Positions 16,432-25,037 of a DNA stretch of 64,000 nt are shown here, piece after piece. The notes under the pieces were generated by a model. It did not search any database and was not told the origin of the DNA. It saw nothing but the letters and a program-made list of their open reading frames with translations. Source of the stretch: Aureispira sp050633105 (GTDB lineage Bacteria > Bacteroidota > Bacteroidia > Chitinophagales > Saprospiraceae); NCBI GenBank assembly GCA_050633105.1, contig JBOEFW010000016.1, forward strand, positions 62,001 through 126,000, read 5' to 3'. Within the stretch, counting starts at the first letter, position 1; every line of letters starts with the position of its first letter. Both the position numbers and the translations under genes were made by a program.

Positions 16432-17133
16432 TTACATCAATCCCTCATCAGCTAAGCTGATGAAATCGTCATAACCCAAAATCAAATGATCAAAGACAAC
16501 AATATCCAAATAAGTCCCTGCTCGTTTAATTTTTCTGGTCAATTCCAAATCTGCTTTGCTTGGCTCTAAGCTCCCAGAAGGATGGTTGTGCGCCAATACA
16601 ATACTACTCACCAAAGGATTAGCCAGTACCAATCTAAAAATCCGTTTGATGTCCACAAAAGTGCCTGATAAGCCTCCCGAACTAATTGCCACACAATCCA
16701 CTACTCTATTCGCACGATTGAGCAATAAAATATAAAATTCCTCATGTGCCAAACCACTTAGATATGGCAAGAGCACGTTATAAGCATCATCGCTGCATCC
16801 AATCAACGGTTTATCCACGACTCTAGTCGCTTGTCTACGTAACCCTAATTCTAAGGCCGCAGAAATACTAATCGCTTTGGCAGGGCCAATCCCTTTGAAC
16901 TTTTGCAATTCCCCCAAGCTCATCATTCCCACTTCTTGTAGATTATTCTTCTTAGAACTGAGAATGCGCTGGGAAAGAGCAACAGCAGATTCGGTCATCG
17001 ATCCTGAGCCAATAATAATCGCTAACAATTCTGCTGTAGAAAGTTGTTTTGCTCCTTTAGCGATCATTTTTTCCCGAGGGCGGTCTTCCACCGCCCAAGA
17101 CTTGATCGTGTTTTTTTCGTTTTTACAACCCAT
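16432..17133 (-). CDS. radC: RadC family JAMM-domain protein
   Basis: 233 residues. The N-terminal helix-hairpin-helix region (LSTAELLAIIIGSG, LQKFKGIGPAKAISI) is followed by the MPN/JAMM metalloprotease-like core with AHNHPSGSLEPSKAD (H182, H184, D195) and the preceding FYILLLNRANRVV. All proposed zinc ligands are present. Despite the name, a direct repair role is unproven in the family; roles in recombination or as a nuclease-like factor have been proposed. Length and domain order are standard. The next gene downstream is rlmN. Confidence 0.95.
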   Translation of the reverse strand: MGCKNEKNTIKSWAVEDRPREKMIAKGAKQLSTAELLAIIIGSGSMTESAVALSQRILSSKKNNLQEVGMMSLGELQKFKGIGPAKAISISAALELGLRRQATRVVDKPLIGCSDDAYNVLLPYLSGLAHEEFYILLLNRANRVVDCVAISSGGLSGTFVDIKRIFRLVLANPLVSSIVLAHNHPSGSLEPSKADLELTRKIKRAGTYLDIVVFDHLILGYDDFISLADEGLM

Positions 17134-17444
17134 TGAATGTGTTTCGTTAGTGAGTAAATTACTATTTTTTTATTAAAAATATAAAAGAGCCTATAGATTT
17201 TGTACAGATTCTCCGCTCCTGCGATTACGCATTAAAGCAACCCAATTCTCACTTTATTAGCTACAATCAAGAATACTGTTCAGTCCTTTAGAGAAATCTT
17301 AGTATTTTTGAGTTACTTCTCGTGGATGCTTCTGCTTCTACGGCAATTCCATCTAAAAAGTTGCGTCCGAAAATCTAGGAACCCCTGATCATCCCACGCT
17401 AGAGTCTAAAGACTCTATTCCTTCAAATTATTAACTAAAAAAAA
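17134..17444 (+). promoter_or_regulatory. Upstream region of the CotH gene
   Basis: 310 bases between radC and the CotH gene, which diverge. TATTTTTG at 17303-17310 is a -7 box candidate with no clear -33 element. TAGAGTC-TAAA-GACTCTA at 17400-17417 forms a perfect 7-base-pair hairpin about 27 bases before the start codon, so it would lie in the 5' leader. Confidence 0.35.
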
Positions 17445-19775
17445 ATGACCGCATTCCTCGGCCTTTTGTTTGCCCTTTTGTTAGTGCTCCCTCTACAAGC
17501 TCAAGATACTTTAATTTTGGAAGCCCTTCCCGAGGCTGGATTTTACACCTCAGGAGTAGGGGTAAAAGTAAGTTGTAACCGCTCTCAGGCTACCATTTAC
17601 TATACCTTAGATGGCAGTGTGCCAAGTGCCAATTCTAAACGTTATAGAGGAGATGTTTTGATTGATAGTTCTCGAACATTGCGTACTGTTGCCTACTTAA
17701 ATGGTCAAAAAAGCGCTGTTTCTACACACACCTACCTCATCAAGGAGGATTCGATTACCGTTCCTGTTTTTGCCATCAGTATTCAACCTTCCTACCTATT
17801 TGACCCTGTCAAAGGTGTATTTAAACGAGGCCCTAGAGCTTCTAATCGTTTTCCGTTCAAGGGAGCCAATTATTATTCTAGAAAAGAATTTCCTTGCTAT
17901 ACAGAGTTTTTTGAAACCAATAGAGATCGAGTTTTTCACAGTAGATTAGGATTTAAGATTTTTGGTGGAATGAGCCGTATTTTTCCTCAGAAGTCTTTCT
18001 CTCTTTATGCCAGTAAATCGCGTCATGGCAGCAAGTATATTCGCCACCAATTGTATCCAGAAAAGGATCAAAAGAAATACAAACGCTTAATTTTACGTAA
18101 CTCGGGAAGTGACTTTGGAGAGACTCATTTTAGAGATGCCCTAATCACAAGTTTGGGCAAAGATATGGGGCTAGAAGTGCAAGCTTATCGTCCTGCTGTT
18201 GTTTTTATTAACGGCGATTATTGGGGGCTGTATAATATGCGGGAAAAGTTGACACGACACTATATTGTAGAAAACTTTGGTTATCACAAAGACAGTATCA
18301 ACTTAGTAGAACACCGAAAAAGCACCAATGCAGGGTCTAGAAAAAGCTATGATGCTATGCGCATTTTCATGCGAAAAAATGACTTAGGCATTCAAAAAAA
18401 CTTTGACTATGTTGCTTCCATTATGGATGTGGACAATTTCATGGAGTATGAAATTATTCAAATTTATATTGACAATCAAGATGCTGGTGGGAACATTAAA
18501 TTTTGGCAGCCCAAAACCGCAGGGGGGAAATGGCGTTGGATTTTATACGATACCGATTTTGGATTAGGGCACTATGGCCGTTATGGTTATAAGAATAATA
18601 GCTTAGAGTTTCATACCAAACCCAATGGGCCTGCTTGGCCAAATCCGCCTTGGAGCACCCTCAATTTGCGCTCTTTATTACAGAACAAGTCTTTCAAAAA
18701 AGCCTTTGTTAGTCGCTTTTTAGATCGCTTAAATTACACCTTTGATTCTACCTATATTCTTCCACGTATTGATAGTTTTGTGGCACACATTCAACCTGAA
18801 TTACCCCGCCATTGGAAACGCTGGAATTTGACCTCCAAACGTTGGCAAAAAGAAGTGGATAGAATGCGCGATTTTGTGCGCTTACGCCCTGCTTTTATGC
18901 GTCAATTCTTACAAAAAAAATTCCCCTTTGTTGGAGAAGAAGTGGTTTTACAAGTAGAAGCCGATAGTAATGGGCAAGTTTTAATCAATGATGCCATTCC
19001 TGTTGTCATTAGCTTTGAAGGGGTCTATTTTAAAAATTTGCCTGTTGTATTAGAAGCTAAACCTTATTTTGGAGCACGATTTTCGCACTGGGAAGTAGAC
19101 AGTGAGCGCCAAGATGGAAGACGCTTAGTCTTAAATTTCACGGATACTAGCCATCAAGTTCAAGCGGTCTTTGTTCCAGGTGAACATCCTGCAGTACAAC
19201 AATTTATCATCAATGAAATTAGTTTTGGGGACACCAGTGCTGGTGATTGGTTGGAGTTTTATAATGCCTCTGATAAATCGTTAGATTTAACGGGATGGAC
19301 CGTAAAAAGCAGTGGAAAAGCAAGCTTTATTTTTCCTACATTTACCTTAGAACCAAAGCAATACTTAGTCTTATGCAAGGATAAGGTTCGCTTTGCCCAA
19401 GCATTTCCTACCTGTGATTATTACCTAGAAGGTTTGCCATTTAATTTGAGTTCTAAAGAAGATATGGTTTTAATTTATGATGCCATAGGCGACCCTGTAG
19501 ACAGTGTCTCGTACACGATTGATCCTGCCTTGGAAAATGCCAAAACCATTGTATTGGGTAATTTTGAAGAAGACAATACCTTAACGAGCAATTGGAATCC
19601 TTCTAATCGTGCAGGAAGTCCTGCCTCTGTTAATCCAGATTACATCAAACAACAAGAAGAGAAAAGTTGGCAACAATTCTTAGATTATGTGAAGATTGGA
19701 GGAATTACTACCGCTATTTTTATACTGATTGTCTTGGCCTACATTACTGCTCGCAAACAATTAAGGTCCAAATAA
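17445..19775 (+). CDS. CotH kinase family protein with lamin-tail domain
   Basis: 776 residues with a signal peptide (LLFALLLVLPLQAQ). Domains in order: an N-terminal chitobiase-type beta-sandwich (about 25-95; ATIYYTLDGSVPSANS), the CotH kinase-like domain (about 110-490; FINGDYWGLYNMREKL, and WILYDTDFGLG, whose Asp pair is the likely metal site), a short beta region, a lamin-tail domain (about 590-690; INEISFGDTSAGDWLEFYNAS...LDLTGWTV), and a membrane helix close to the C-terminus followed by basic ARKQLRSK. CotH proteins of spore formers phosphorylate coat proteins; in Bacteroidota the substrate is unknown. The C-terminal anchor in place of a T9SS tail suggests retention in a membrane. Confidence 0.88.
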   Translation: MTAFLGLLFALLLVLPLQAQDTLILEALPEAGFYTSGVGVKVSCNRSQATIYYTLDGSVPSANSKRYRGDVLIDSSRTLRTVAYLNGQKSAVSTHTYLIKEDSITVPVFAISIQPSYLFDPVKGVFKRGPRASNRFPFKGANYYSRKEFPCYTEFFETNRDRVFHSRLGFKIFGGMSRIFPQKSFSLYASKSRHGSKYIRHQLYPEKDQKKYKRLILRNSGSDFGETHFRDALITSLGKDMGLEVQAYRPAVVFINGDYWGLYNMREKLTRHYIVENFGYHKDSINLVEHRKSTNAGSRKSYDAMRIFMRKNDLGIQKNFDYVASIMDVDNFMEYEIIQIYIDNQDAGGNIKFWQPKTAGGKWRWILYDTDFGLGHYGRYGYKNNSLEFHTKPNGPAWPNPPWSTLNLRSLLQNKSFKKAFVSRFLDRLNYTFDSTYILPRIDSFVAHIQPELPRHWKRWNLTSKRWQKEVDRMRDFVRLRPAFMRQFLQKKFPFVGEEVVLQVEADSNGQVLINDAIPVVISFEGVYFKNLPVVLEAKPYFGARFSHWEVDSERQDGRRLVLNFTDTSHQVQAVFVPGEHPAVQQFIINEISFGDTSAGDWLEFYNASDKSLDLTGWTVKSSGKASFIFPTFTLEPKQYLVLCKDKVRFAQAFPTCDYYLEGLPFNLSSKEDMVLIYDAIGDPVDSVSYTIDPALENAKTIVLGNFEEDNTLTSNWNPSNRAGSPASVNPDYIKQQEEKSWQQFLDYVKIGGITTAIFILIVLAYITARKQLRSK

Positions 19776-19784
19776 GTAAAGACA

Positions 19785-19828
19785 AAACTTTTTGTGTAGT
19801 TGTTTTTTGCCAACTACACAAAAAGTTT
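19785..19828. terminator. Bidirectional terminator, 18-bp perfect stem
   Basis: An 18-base arm (19785-19802, AAACTTTTTGTGTAGTTG) is perfectly repeated in inverse at 19811-19828 around a TTTTTTGC loop. It lies between convergent genes and overlaps the first bases of the stop codon of the barrel anti-sigma gene. Confidence 0.8.
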
Positions 19829-21602
19829 ATAGGCTATAACGCAATCCTAAATAAGCCCCAACGCCCAATAGATGGCGATAATCCGTTGGTTGTTGACGAT
19901 GAATAGTAGAGAGCCCTACTTGTCCATAAAGACCATAATCAATCACCCAACGTTTGATTCTATGTGTATTCCCCAACGCCAAACCAAGACTGTGGTTGGT
20001 ATTGTTATAAACGGCTGTTTCATCTATTGCCATTCCATTAAGAACAGTTTCTCCTTTGTTGAGGTAACCAAAACCATAACTCACGCGAGCATAAACACTA
20101 GATGGCAAAATGCCAAAGTCACTATAGTGAAATAATGTTCGTTGGTAAGCTAGTTCTGCATCAAAATAAGAGAGCTTAATTTCTTTATGGTAATAACGCC
20201 CTTCTTCTGTGTATCCACCAAAATACTGGTGACTGTTTGCCATTGGATATAAGGAAGCAATTAAAGCATCATTACGAGTAAAATACCAAGCTAGGTTTGC
20301 TCCTACTCCAACAGTTGGCATGACTCTCGTCTTCACCATACTGCTGTGTTCCATCGCTTCCGTTGTCATATTACCCAACAACATGGTTCCTTTTACCCGT
20401 ACTTGCATTCCAAATTCGATCTGCGTTTGCTGCTGTTTTTTTTGCTGTACCCGCTGCAATTCAATCGCCTCTAGTGCTATAATCGAAGGATCTTTTACCG
20501 CTTTTGGCACTGGTAAAGTTGGTACTTTAGCTGTTTCTATAGCCTCATTTTGAAGAGGTAGCAAGGGAGCATTTATTAGTCTATTTGTGTTATTGCTTGT
20601 TGCCTTTTTTGAGGGATTAAATGGCTCTTCATTAAGATTAGCAGGCACCAAAGTAGGTGTATTATCAAGTGTATTTTTCTCTTTTAAATCTCCTGCTGTC
20701 CCTTCTTTGTTTCCTTGTGCTAAATCAACTATGACTGTTTGTTTTGTTCCTTTTTCTCCAGTTCTCGTAGGTTGCTCCTTCGCTGCTGGCAAATCTTGCC
20801 ACTCAAAGGGCTTTATGACGTCTTTGTTAACAACAATAGTTGTTGCCATTGGCGGAACAGGGGGAACAATAGGACCAATATTATTGGTTGACGTCTTAGT
20901 AACATTCGTAGGTCCTGCTACTTTGGTAGAGGCAGTTGCTGAAAGAGCAATCGTTTTTGAAATAGTTGGAGCAATAGACAGGGCTTTTTTATTAGTAGAA
21001 GGCAATGCCGTTGTTGCTGTATTAACAATAGTCTTGTTCGTTCCCTTTTCTTCTTTTTCCTTACTAGTAATAACAGAAGAATTTTTATTCGTAGAGGTAT
21101 TATAGTCTGTCGCAAGTGCCACAGGATTAACCACTACCTGTGGTGGAGGTTGTTCCCCCCAATCACAGCCTCTTAACCAAAGTAAGACCAATAGAACCAA
21201 GCTTCCTTGTACCGCCTTTTCTCTCCAATACAACCAACTTGTGCGTTTGTCTAGGGCTTTATGGATTCTTTTCCAAACCGTTTCTATTTCCAACTGTTGT
21301 TCTATGTCTTCCCAAACAGCAGCAGGGGCAGCAGGTATTGTTTGCTCTTCAAAGCTCTCTTTAATTTTGTTCTGATCTAAACCTTCTGCAATGTTCCCCC
21401 ATAAATCAACAGGAGGTAAGGCAGGGACTTCTTGCTCTTCAAAGGCTTTTTGGAGGCGTTCGCTAGGCTCTTCTAGTGGAGGTGTTGATAATTCTTGTAC
21501 AATGTTCTGCCACAACTGCTCTTGCAGGGGATGTGCTTGGGCTTCTTGCTCAGCAGCTTGCTCAAAAACTTGGGTCAGTTTGGAGTGTTGAGATTTATCC
21601 AT
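19827..21602 (-). CDS. Dual-membrane anti-sigma factor with C-terminal beta-barrel (Dma-like), copy A
   Basis: 591 residues. The cytoplasmic part (1-130) holds about three tandem copies of a helical motif, with FEEQ..P.....W..I...L seen at 52-75 and 84-104, and a looser copy at 13-38. One membrane helix follows (about 131-145, GSLVLLVLLWL). About 146-390 is Thr/Asn/Lys/Pro-rich and likely disordered. The last 195 residues form an amphipathic beta-strand domain ending GVGAYLGLRYSL, with the terminal aromatic pattern of outer-membrane barrels. This is the layout of Dma proteins of Bacteroides, which sequester a sigma factor and reach the outer membrane in one chain. Its start overlaps the sigma gene by ATGGATAA. 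Function is inferred from architecture and gene order. Confidence 0.8.
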   Translation of the reverse strand: MDKSQHSKLTQVFEQAAEQEAQAHPLQEQLWQNIVQELSTPPLEEPSERLQKAFEEQEVPALPPVDLWGNIAEGLDQNKIKESFEEQTIPAAPAAVWEDIEQQLEIETVWKRIHKALDKRTSWLYWREKAVQGSLVLLVLLWLRGCDWGEQPPPQVVVNPVALATDYNTSTNKNSSVITSKEKEEKGTNKTIVNTATTALPSTNKKALSIAPTISKTIALSATASTKVAGPTNVTKTSTNNIGPIVPPVPPMATTIVVNKDVIKPFEWQDLPAAKEQPTRTGEKGTKQTVIVDLAQGNKEGTAGDLKEKNTLDNTPTLVPANLNEEPFNPSKKATSNNTNRLINAPLLPLQNEAIETAKVPTLPVPKAVKDPSIIALEAIELQRVQQKKQQQTQIEFGMQVRVKGTMLLGNMTTEAMEHSSMVKTRVMPTVGVGANLAWYFTRNDALIASLYPMANSHQYFGGYTEEGRYYHKEIKLSYFDAELAYQRTLFHYSDFGILPSSVYARVSYGFGYLNKGETVLNGMAIDETAVYNNTNHSLGLALGNTHRIKRWVIDYGLYGQVGLSTIHRQQPTDYRHLLGVGAYLGLRYSL

Positions 21603-22146
21603 GAAGCATGTTTATGGCGGTTTGCAACATTTTTTTAGCACGGCTGAATTGGGATTTTGAAGTACCTTCTGTAATCCCTAAAAGGGCAGCAATTTCTTTA
21701 TGTTTATAGCCTTCTATGGCGTATAGTTTTAATACTTGTTGAGCTTTTTGAGGCAAGCCATTTACCAATTTAATGATATCATTGGCTTCTAACTGTCCTA
21801 CAATACTATCTATAGAAGCATCTACTTCTCCATTTTCGGCCATAGAGACCACCACTTGTTGATCGCGCTGGCGCTTGTTATAAGCATTAATAGCCGTGTG
21901 TACTACTGTTCGACGAATCCAGCCTCGCAAAGAGCCTTCAAATCTAAACTTGTGGATACTCTTAAATACTTTGATAAAGCTCTCTTGCAAAATATCAGCA
22001 GCATCTGCATTGCTCTTAGAGTACATCAAGGCAACTTTATACATATCTGTTGCATATTTTCGATACAACAATTCCTGATAGGGACGCTCATCTGCAATGC
22101 AGCGCTCTATTAGTTCTCGTTCTGACAAATTATTAGCAATATCCAT
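21595..22146 (-). CDS. ECF sigma factor, partner of barrel anti-sigma copy A
   Basis: 183 residues, standard ECF length. Region 2 spans about 20-90 (YRKYATDMYKVALMYSKSNADAADILQESFIKVFKSIHKF, then GWIRRTVVHTAINAYN) and region 4 about 120-180 (NGLPQKAQQVLKLYAIEGYKHKEIAALLGITEGTSKSQFSRAKKML). It would direct RNA polymerase to promoters released by its anti-sigma. The stop codon overlaps the next gene by 8 bases and the start lies 19 bases after a lipoprotein gene, so it is in the middle of a five-gene operon. It resembles the sigma at 25030 closely across both regions, so the two arose by duplication. Confidence 0.93.
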   Translation of the reverse strand: MDIANNLSERELIERCIADERPYQELLYRKYATDMYKVALMYSKSNADAADILQESFIKVFKSIHKFRFEGSLRGWIRRTVVHTAINAYNKRQRDQQVVVSMAENGEVDASIDSIVGQLEANDIIKLVNGLPQKAQQVLKLYAIEGYKHKEIAALLGITEGTSKSQFSRAKKMLQTAINMLHG

Positions 22147-22165
22147 ACAAGATAGGTAGTAAGGG

Positions 22166-22867
22166 CTATAAGGTAGCCTTTAGCGTTGTTCCTAATTCCA
22201 AATCAATGACTTGAAACATATTATCATTAGTAATTGGGTCAATCAACATAACTTGACCACGGGTAGAACTAGTACACAAGGCTTGTTCCAGTTTTACTTC
22301 TGAAATCCCCTGAAACCATAATTTAGGTTGTATAGAGAAAGTAATTGTTTTGGACGCTTCTTCTAGGGTAAATGTTGGTGCCCCTTGTACTGTAGTAACC
22401 ACTCTCTCAAATGTTTTACCAGTACGCCAGGCAATATCAACCCAAGTGCTACCATTGGCAGGTTGGCGATACCCATATTTACCTAAAACCATTAAACAAG
22501 GAGTATTACTCTGTTCTAATGTAGTAAAACGAACCTTTAGGTTTTCATACTCTCCTTGCGGCAAATCAAACAGCAAGTCCTCTACACTACTCGTTGCATT
22601 AAAATCAATCCGTAGTCCACTAGGGAACGTTCTCTTAAAGATAAAAGCGTCCCCTTCTGTTCGTTCTCCTTCTATTTCGATTGCGCCTAAGGTCACATAA
22701 CCAGCACTCAGTTCTAAACGATCAGAACCGCCAACACCTGTACTATTAAGGGCAAAACGAACCCCAACTTTACTAGGCTCCTTTAGGGCGTCGTCTTTGG
22801 CACAACCTGTTAATAACAGAAGGAGGGTTAATAATCCAATTATAGTTGGTAAAGTTTTATTCATCAT
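22166..22867 (-). CDS. Lipoprotein, possibly DUF4382-like, within the sigma/anti-sigma operon
   Basis: 233 residues. The signal peptide is hydrophobic and ends in LLLTGC with a Cys lipobox, then AKDDALKEPSKVGVRFAL. The mature part is beta-rich and includes SAGYVTLGAIEIEG and SVEDLLFDLPQGEYENLKVRF, which recall DUF4382-type lipoproteins, although that assignment is by eye only. A MM start is present and either Met fits. It lies 31 bases after one anti-sigma gene and 19 bases before the next sigma gene, so it is cotranscribed with both pairs. A surface or outer-membrane inner-leaflet ligand or stress reporter for the barrels is a reasonable guess, not shown. Confidence 0.78.
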   Translation of the reverse strand: MMNKTLPTIIGLLTLLLLLTGCAKDDALKEPSKVGVRFALNSTGVGGSDRLELSAGYVTLGAIEIEGERTEGDAFIFKRTFPSGLRIDFNATSSVEDLLFDLPQGEYENLKVRFTTLEQSNTPCLMVLGKYGYRQPANGSTWVDIAWRTGKTFERVVTTVQGAPTFTLEEASKTITFSIQPKLWFQGISEVKLEQALCTSSTRGQVMLIDPITNDNMFQVIDLELGTTLKATL

Positions 22868-22898
22868 GCTTGATTAATGGCTCGAAAAATTCTTACAA

Positions 22899-25037
22899 CT
22901 AAAATTTTGGCTCTTCAATATAAAAAGGAGCCGACCAGTCAAATTGGCGCTGCTTTTTAGAAGGTGCTCTTCTAGGCATGAATAGATAACGTAGGCCAAC
23001 ATAGGCTCCTACATTCACAATTCGTGCAGGTTGTAAGACATTTGGTTGTGCTTCTGTAATGAATTGATTCAACCCAATGTTACCCATAAGACCATAGTCA
23101 AGCACAAAACGTTGCATTTCATGTAAACTTCCTATCGCTAATCCAGCATTCCAATTGAGATTTTGGTATAAATCAGGTGTATTAATTGGTTGTTGATTAA
23201 CTCGCGTATCAGCATTTGTCAACCAGCCCATTCCTAAATTCAAGCGGGCATAAAGACTACCTGGCCCTTCTGTCAAATCATTATAATGCAATAGAATACG
23301 CTGATAACCAACAGTAAAGTCCATAAAAGAGAGGTGCATTGCTGTTTCTTCATAAACCCCACTATTAGGAGATGTTTTTCCTGAACACTGAATTGTAGTA
23401 GAGTAAGGATAGGCTCCCAATACCAATGCATCGTTCATTCCAAAATAATATTGAAAATTCACCCCGACAGCACCTGTTGGACATAATGAAATATCTTTAT
23501 TCTCCTCCTCTAACCCTTTTCGTTCTAATAAAACGGAAGTTCCAACACGACCTTCTACCCCAAATTCAAAGTGCATTTTTTTACCTCGAACAGTAGGACG
23601 TACTTCTCGAAAACTATTCTCTTCCATTCTGGCAATCGCAGGATCTGGAATATAATTTCTAGATAAAGCCGTCCAACCTTCTTCTACCAAACTAATGTTT
23701 GCAGCAGGTAAAATTGGATTACTTAGTGTTCCAATCTTTGTTGAAAGGCTCCCTATTGGTTTTAATCCACTTGACGACAAAGAATTAGAAGAAGAAGTTT
23801 CTGTTGTTGCTTCTTTTTCTTCTTTAGTTATAAGAATTTGTTCTTCTGGAGCCGAAGATGCGCTGACAGTCGTCTTGGTAACGGTTGTTCCATCACCATT
23901 ATTAACACCACTATTATCTGTCGTAAAAATCTCTTCTGTTCCTGTATTCTTGTTTTTTATAGAACCAGTAGTTGGTTTATTTGCTTGTTTTTCTTTAGCC
24001 ACAGGTGTTACCAAGCTATTGTTCTTGGTAACGGGGGAAGTAGAATGGCTATTCTTATTGTTGTTACTATTTTCTTTTATTAATACTTTACTAGGGGAAG
24101 TAAAAGAAGGCAAGAATTGATTAATAAACGCTATACCTTCTATTCTTCCTGTATTTCCTGAACGTTCAACAAGAGTTGTTGCTTGACTTTCTTCTCCATT
24201 GGGAGAAAGGGCGGCTCTATTCTTAGTAAGAAAATCAAGTTCTTTAGGTGTTTGCTCAGCAGTTGCCAAGAAAAATTCTGTTGGAGTCGTACTATACCAT
24301 GTTCCTAATCCTAGGAATAATAGCAAGGCAACAGCACTCCGCTTTGCCCAAGGTGATTGAGCAAATTGTTGGGTGGCCAACCAGAAAGGAGCCAAAGGAT
24401 AAACGCGATCCCACAAACCTTTTGCAACAGCAGCATCAGGTATTTTGTCAGCATAGACAGCCTCAAAGCTTTCTTTAATACAGCTAAATCGATCTGCGGT
24501 ATCAGCTGATAAGGCTTCTGAATCCATTCGATCCACCAAATCACTCCAAGAGAAAAGGGGCACTACAATAGTACTGTATTTGCGCTCAAAACTTTTTTTT
24601 ATGCGGCTATAGTTGGCCTTTTCTTCTACAGGTACTTCTGCCGCTGGTTGGTCTACTCGTTCTACCAACTCGTCCCACAATGATTGAGGGGGGTGTTGTC
24701 CTCCAAATGCGGCTAAAAAGCCATCTTTTATGGTGCTAAATTCGGTAGGAGCATCGGTTTCCACATGCGCTTCTAAATCTTGCTCTATGGTATCCCATAA
24801 AAATTTTGGGGGTTCTTGTTGCCCAAAAGTAGCAACAAAACCTGCCTTGATGACAGAAAAGTCAACCGCTTGTTCTTCTTCCTCTACTTTGGTTGATGGC
24901 ATAGGTTCTTCTGCTTGCACTGGTTCGTCCGCAGCATCCAGTGCACCTGCAATGTCCTCCCAAATTGGGGGCAAAGCATTTGGAGGGGGCTTGCGGTGCA
25001 ATCCACCCAAGTCGTCGTGTTGGTTTTCCTTATCCAT
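22899..25037 (-). CDS. Dual-membrane anti-sigma factor with C-terminal beta-barrel (Dma-like), copy B
   Basis: 712 residues, paralogue of the 591-residue protein three genes downstream. The cytoplasmic part (1-230) carries four clear repeats of about 40 residues starting near 59, 99, 142 and 183: [DENR][FY]S.IK..F...[FY] ... W..[ILV]....[DE], plus a half copy (PPIWEDIAGALD) near 23-34. A membrane helix follows (about 233-250). About 251-490 is Ser/Thr/Asn/Lys-rich and likely disordered; the last 220 residues are amphipathic strands ending near AYVGLRYLF, with a basic tail beyond. Architecture matches Dma anti-sigma factors. The gene overlaps the upstream sigma by ATGGATAA. Whether each repeat binds sigma is unknown. 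Confidence 0.8.
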   Translation of the reverse strand: MDKENQHDDLGGLHRKPPPNALPPIWEDIAGALDAADEPVQAEEPMPSTKVEEEEQAVDFSVIKAGFVATFGQQEPPKFLWDTIEQDLEAHVETDAPTEFSTIKDGFLAAFGGQHPPQSLWDELVERVDQPAAEVPVEEKANYSRIKKSFERKYSTIVVPLFSWSDLVDRMDSEALSADTADRFSCIKESFEAVYADKIPDAAVAKGLWDRVYPLAPFWLATQQFAQSPWAKRSAVALLLFLGLGTWYSTTPTEFFLATAEQTPKELDFLTKNRAALSPNGEESQATTLVERSGNTGRIEGIAFINQFLPSFTSPSKVLIKENSNNNKNSHSTSPVTKNNSLVTPVAKEKQANKPTTGSIKNKNTGTEEIFTTDNSGVNNGDGTTVTKTTVSASSAPEEQILITKEEKEATTETSSSNSLSSSGLKPIGSLSTKIGTLSNPILPAANISLVEEGWTALSRNYIPDPAIARMEENSFREVRPTVRGKKMHFEFGVEGRVGTSVLLERKGLEEENKDISLCPTGAVGVNFQYYFGMNDALVLGAYPYSTTIQCSGKTSPNSGVYEETAMHLSFMDFTVGYQRILLHYNDLTEGPGSLYARLNLGMGWLTNADTRVNQQPINTPDLYQNLNWNAGLAIGSLHEMQRFVLDYGLMGNIGLNQFITEAQPNVLQPARIVNVGAYVGLRYLFMPRRAPSKKQRQFDWSAPFYIEEPKF

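Noticed and set aside
20587..21105. 172-codon plus-strand frame opposite the copy A anti-sigma linker
   Set aside because: Product is the antisense of Thr/Asn/Lys-rich codons and is Val/Phe/Leu low complexity; the minus frame is a complete gene.
23695..24120. 141-codon plus-strand frame opposite the copy B anti-sigma
   Set aside because: Antisense of the disordered linker, with no independent coding signal.
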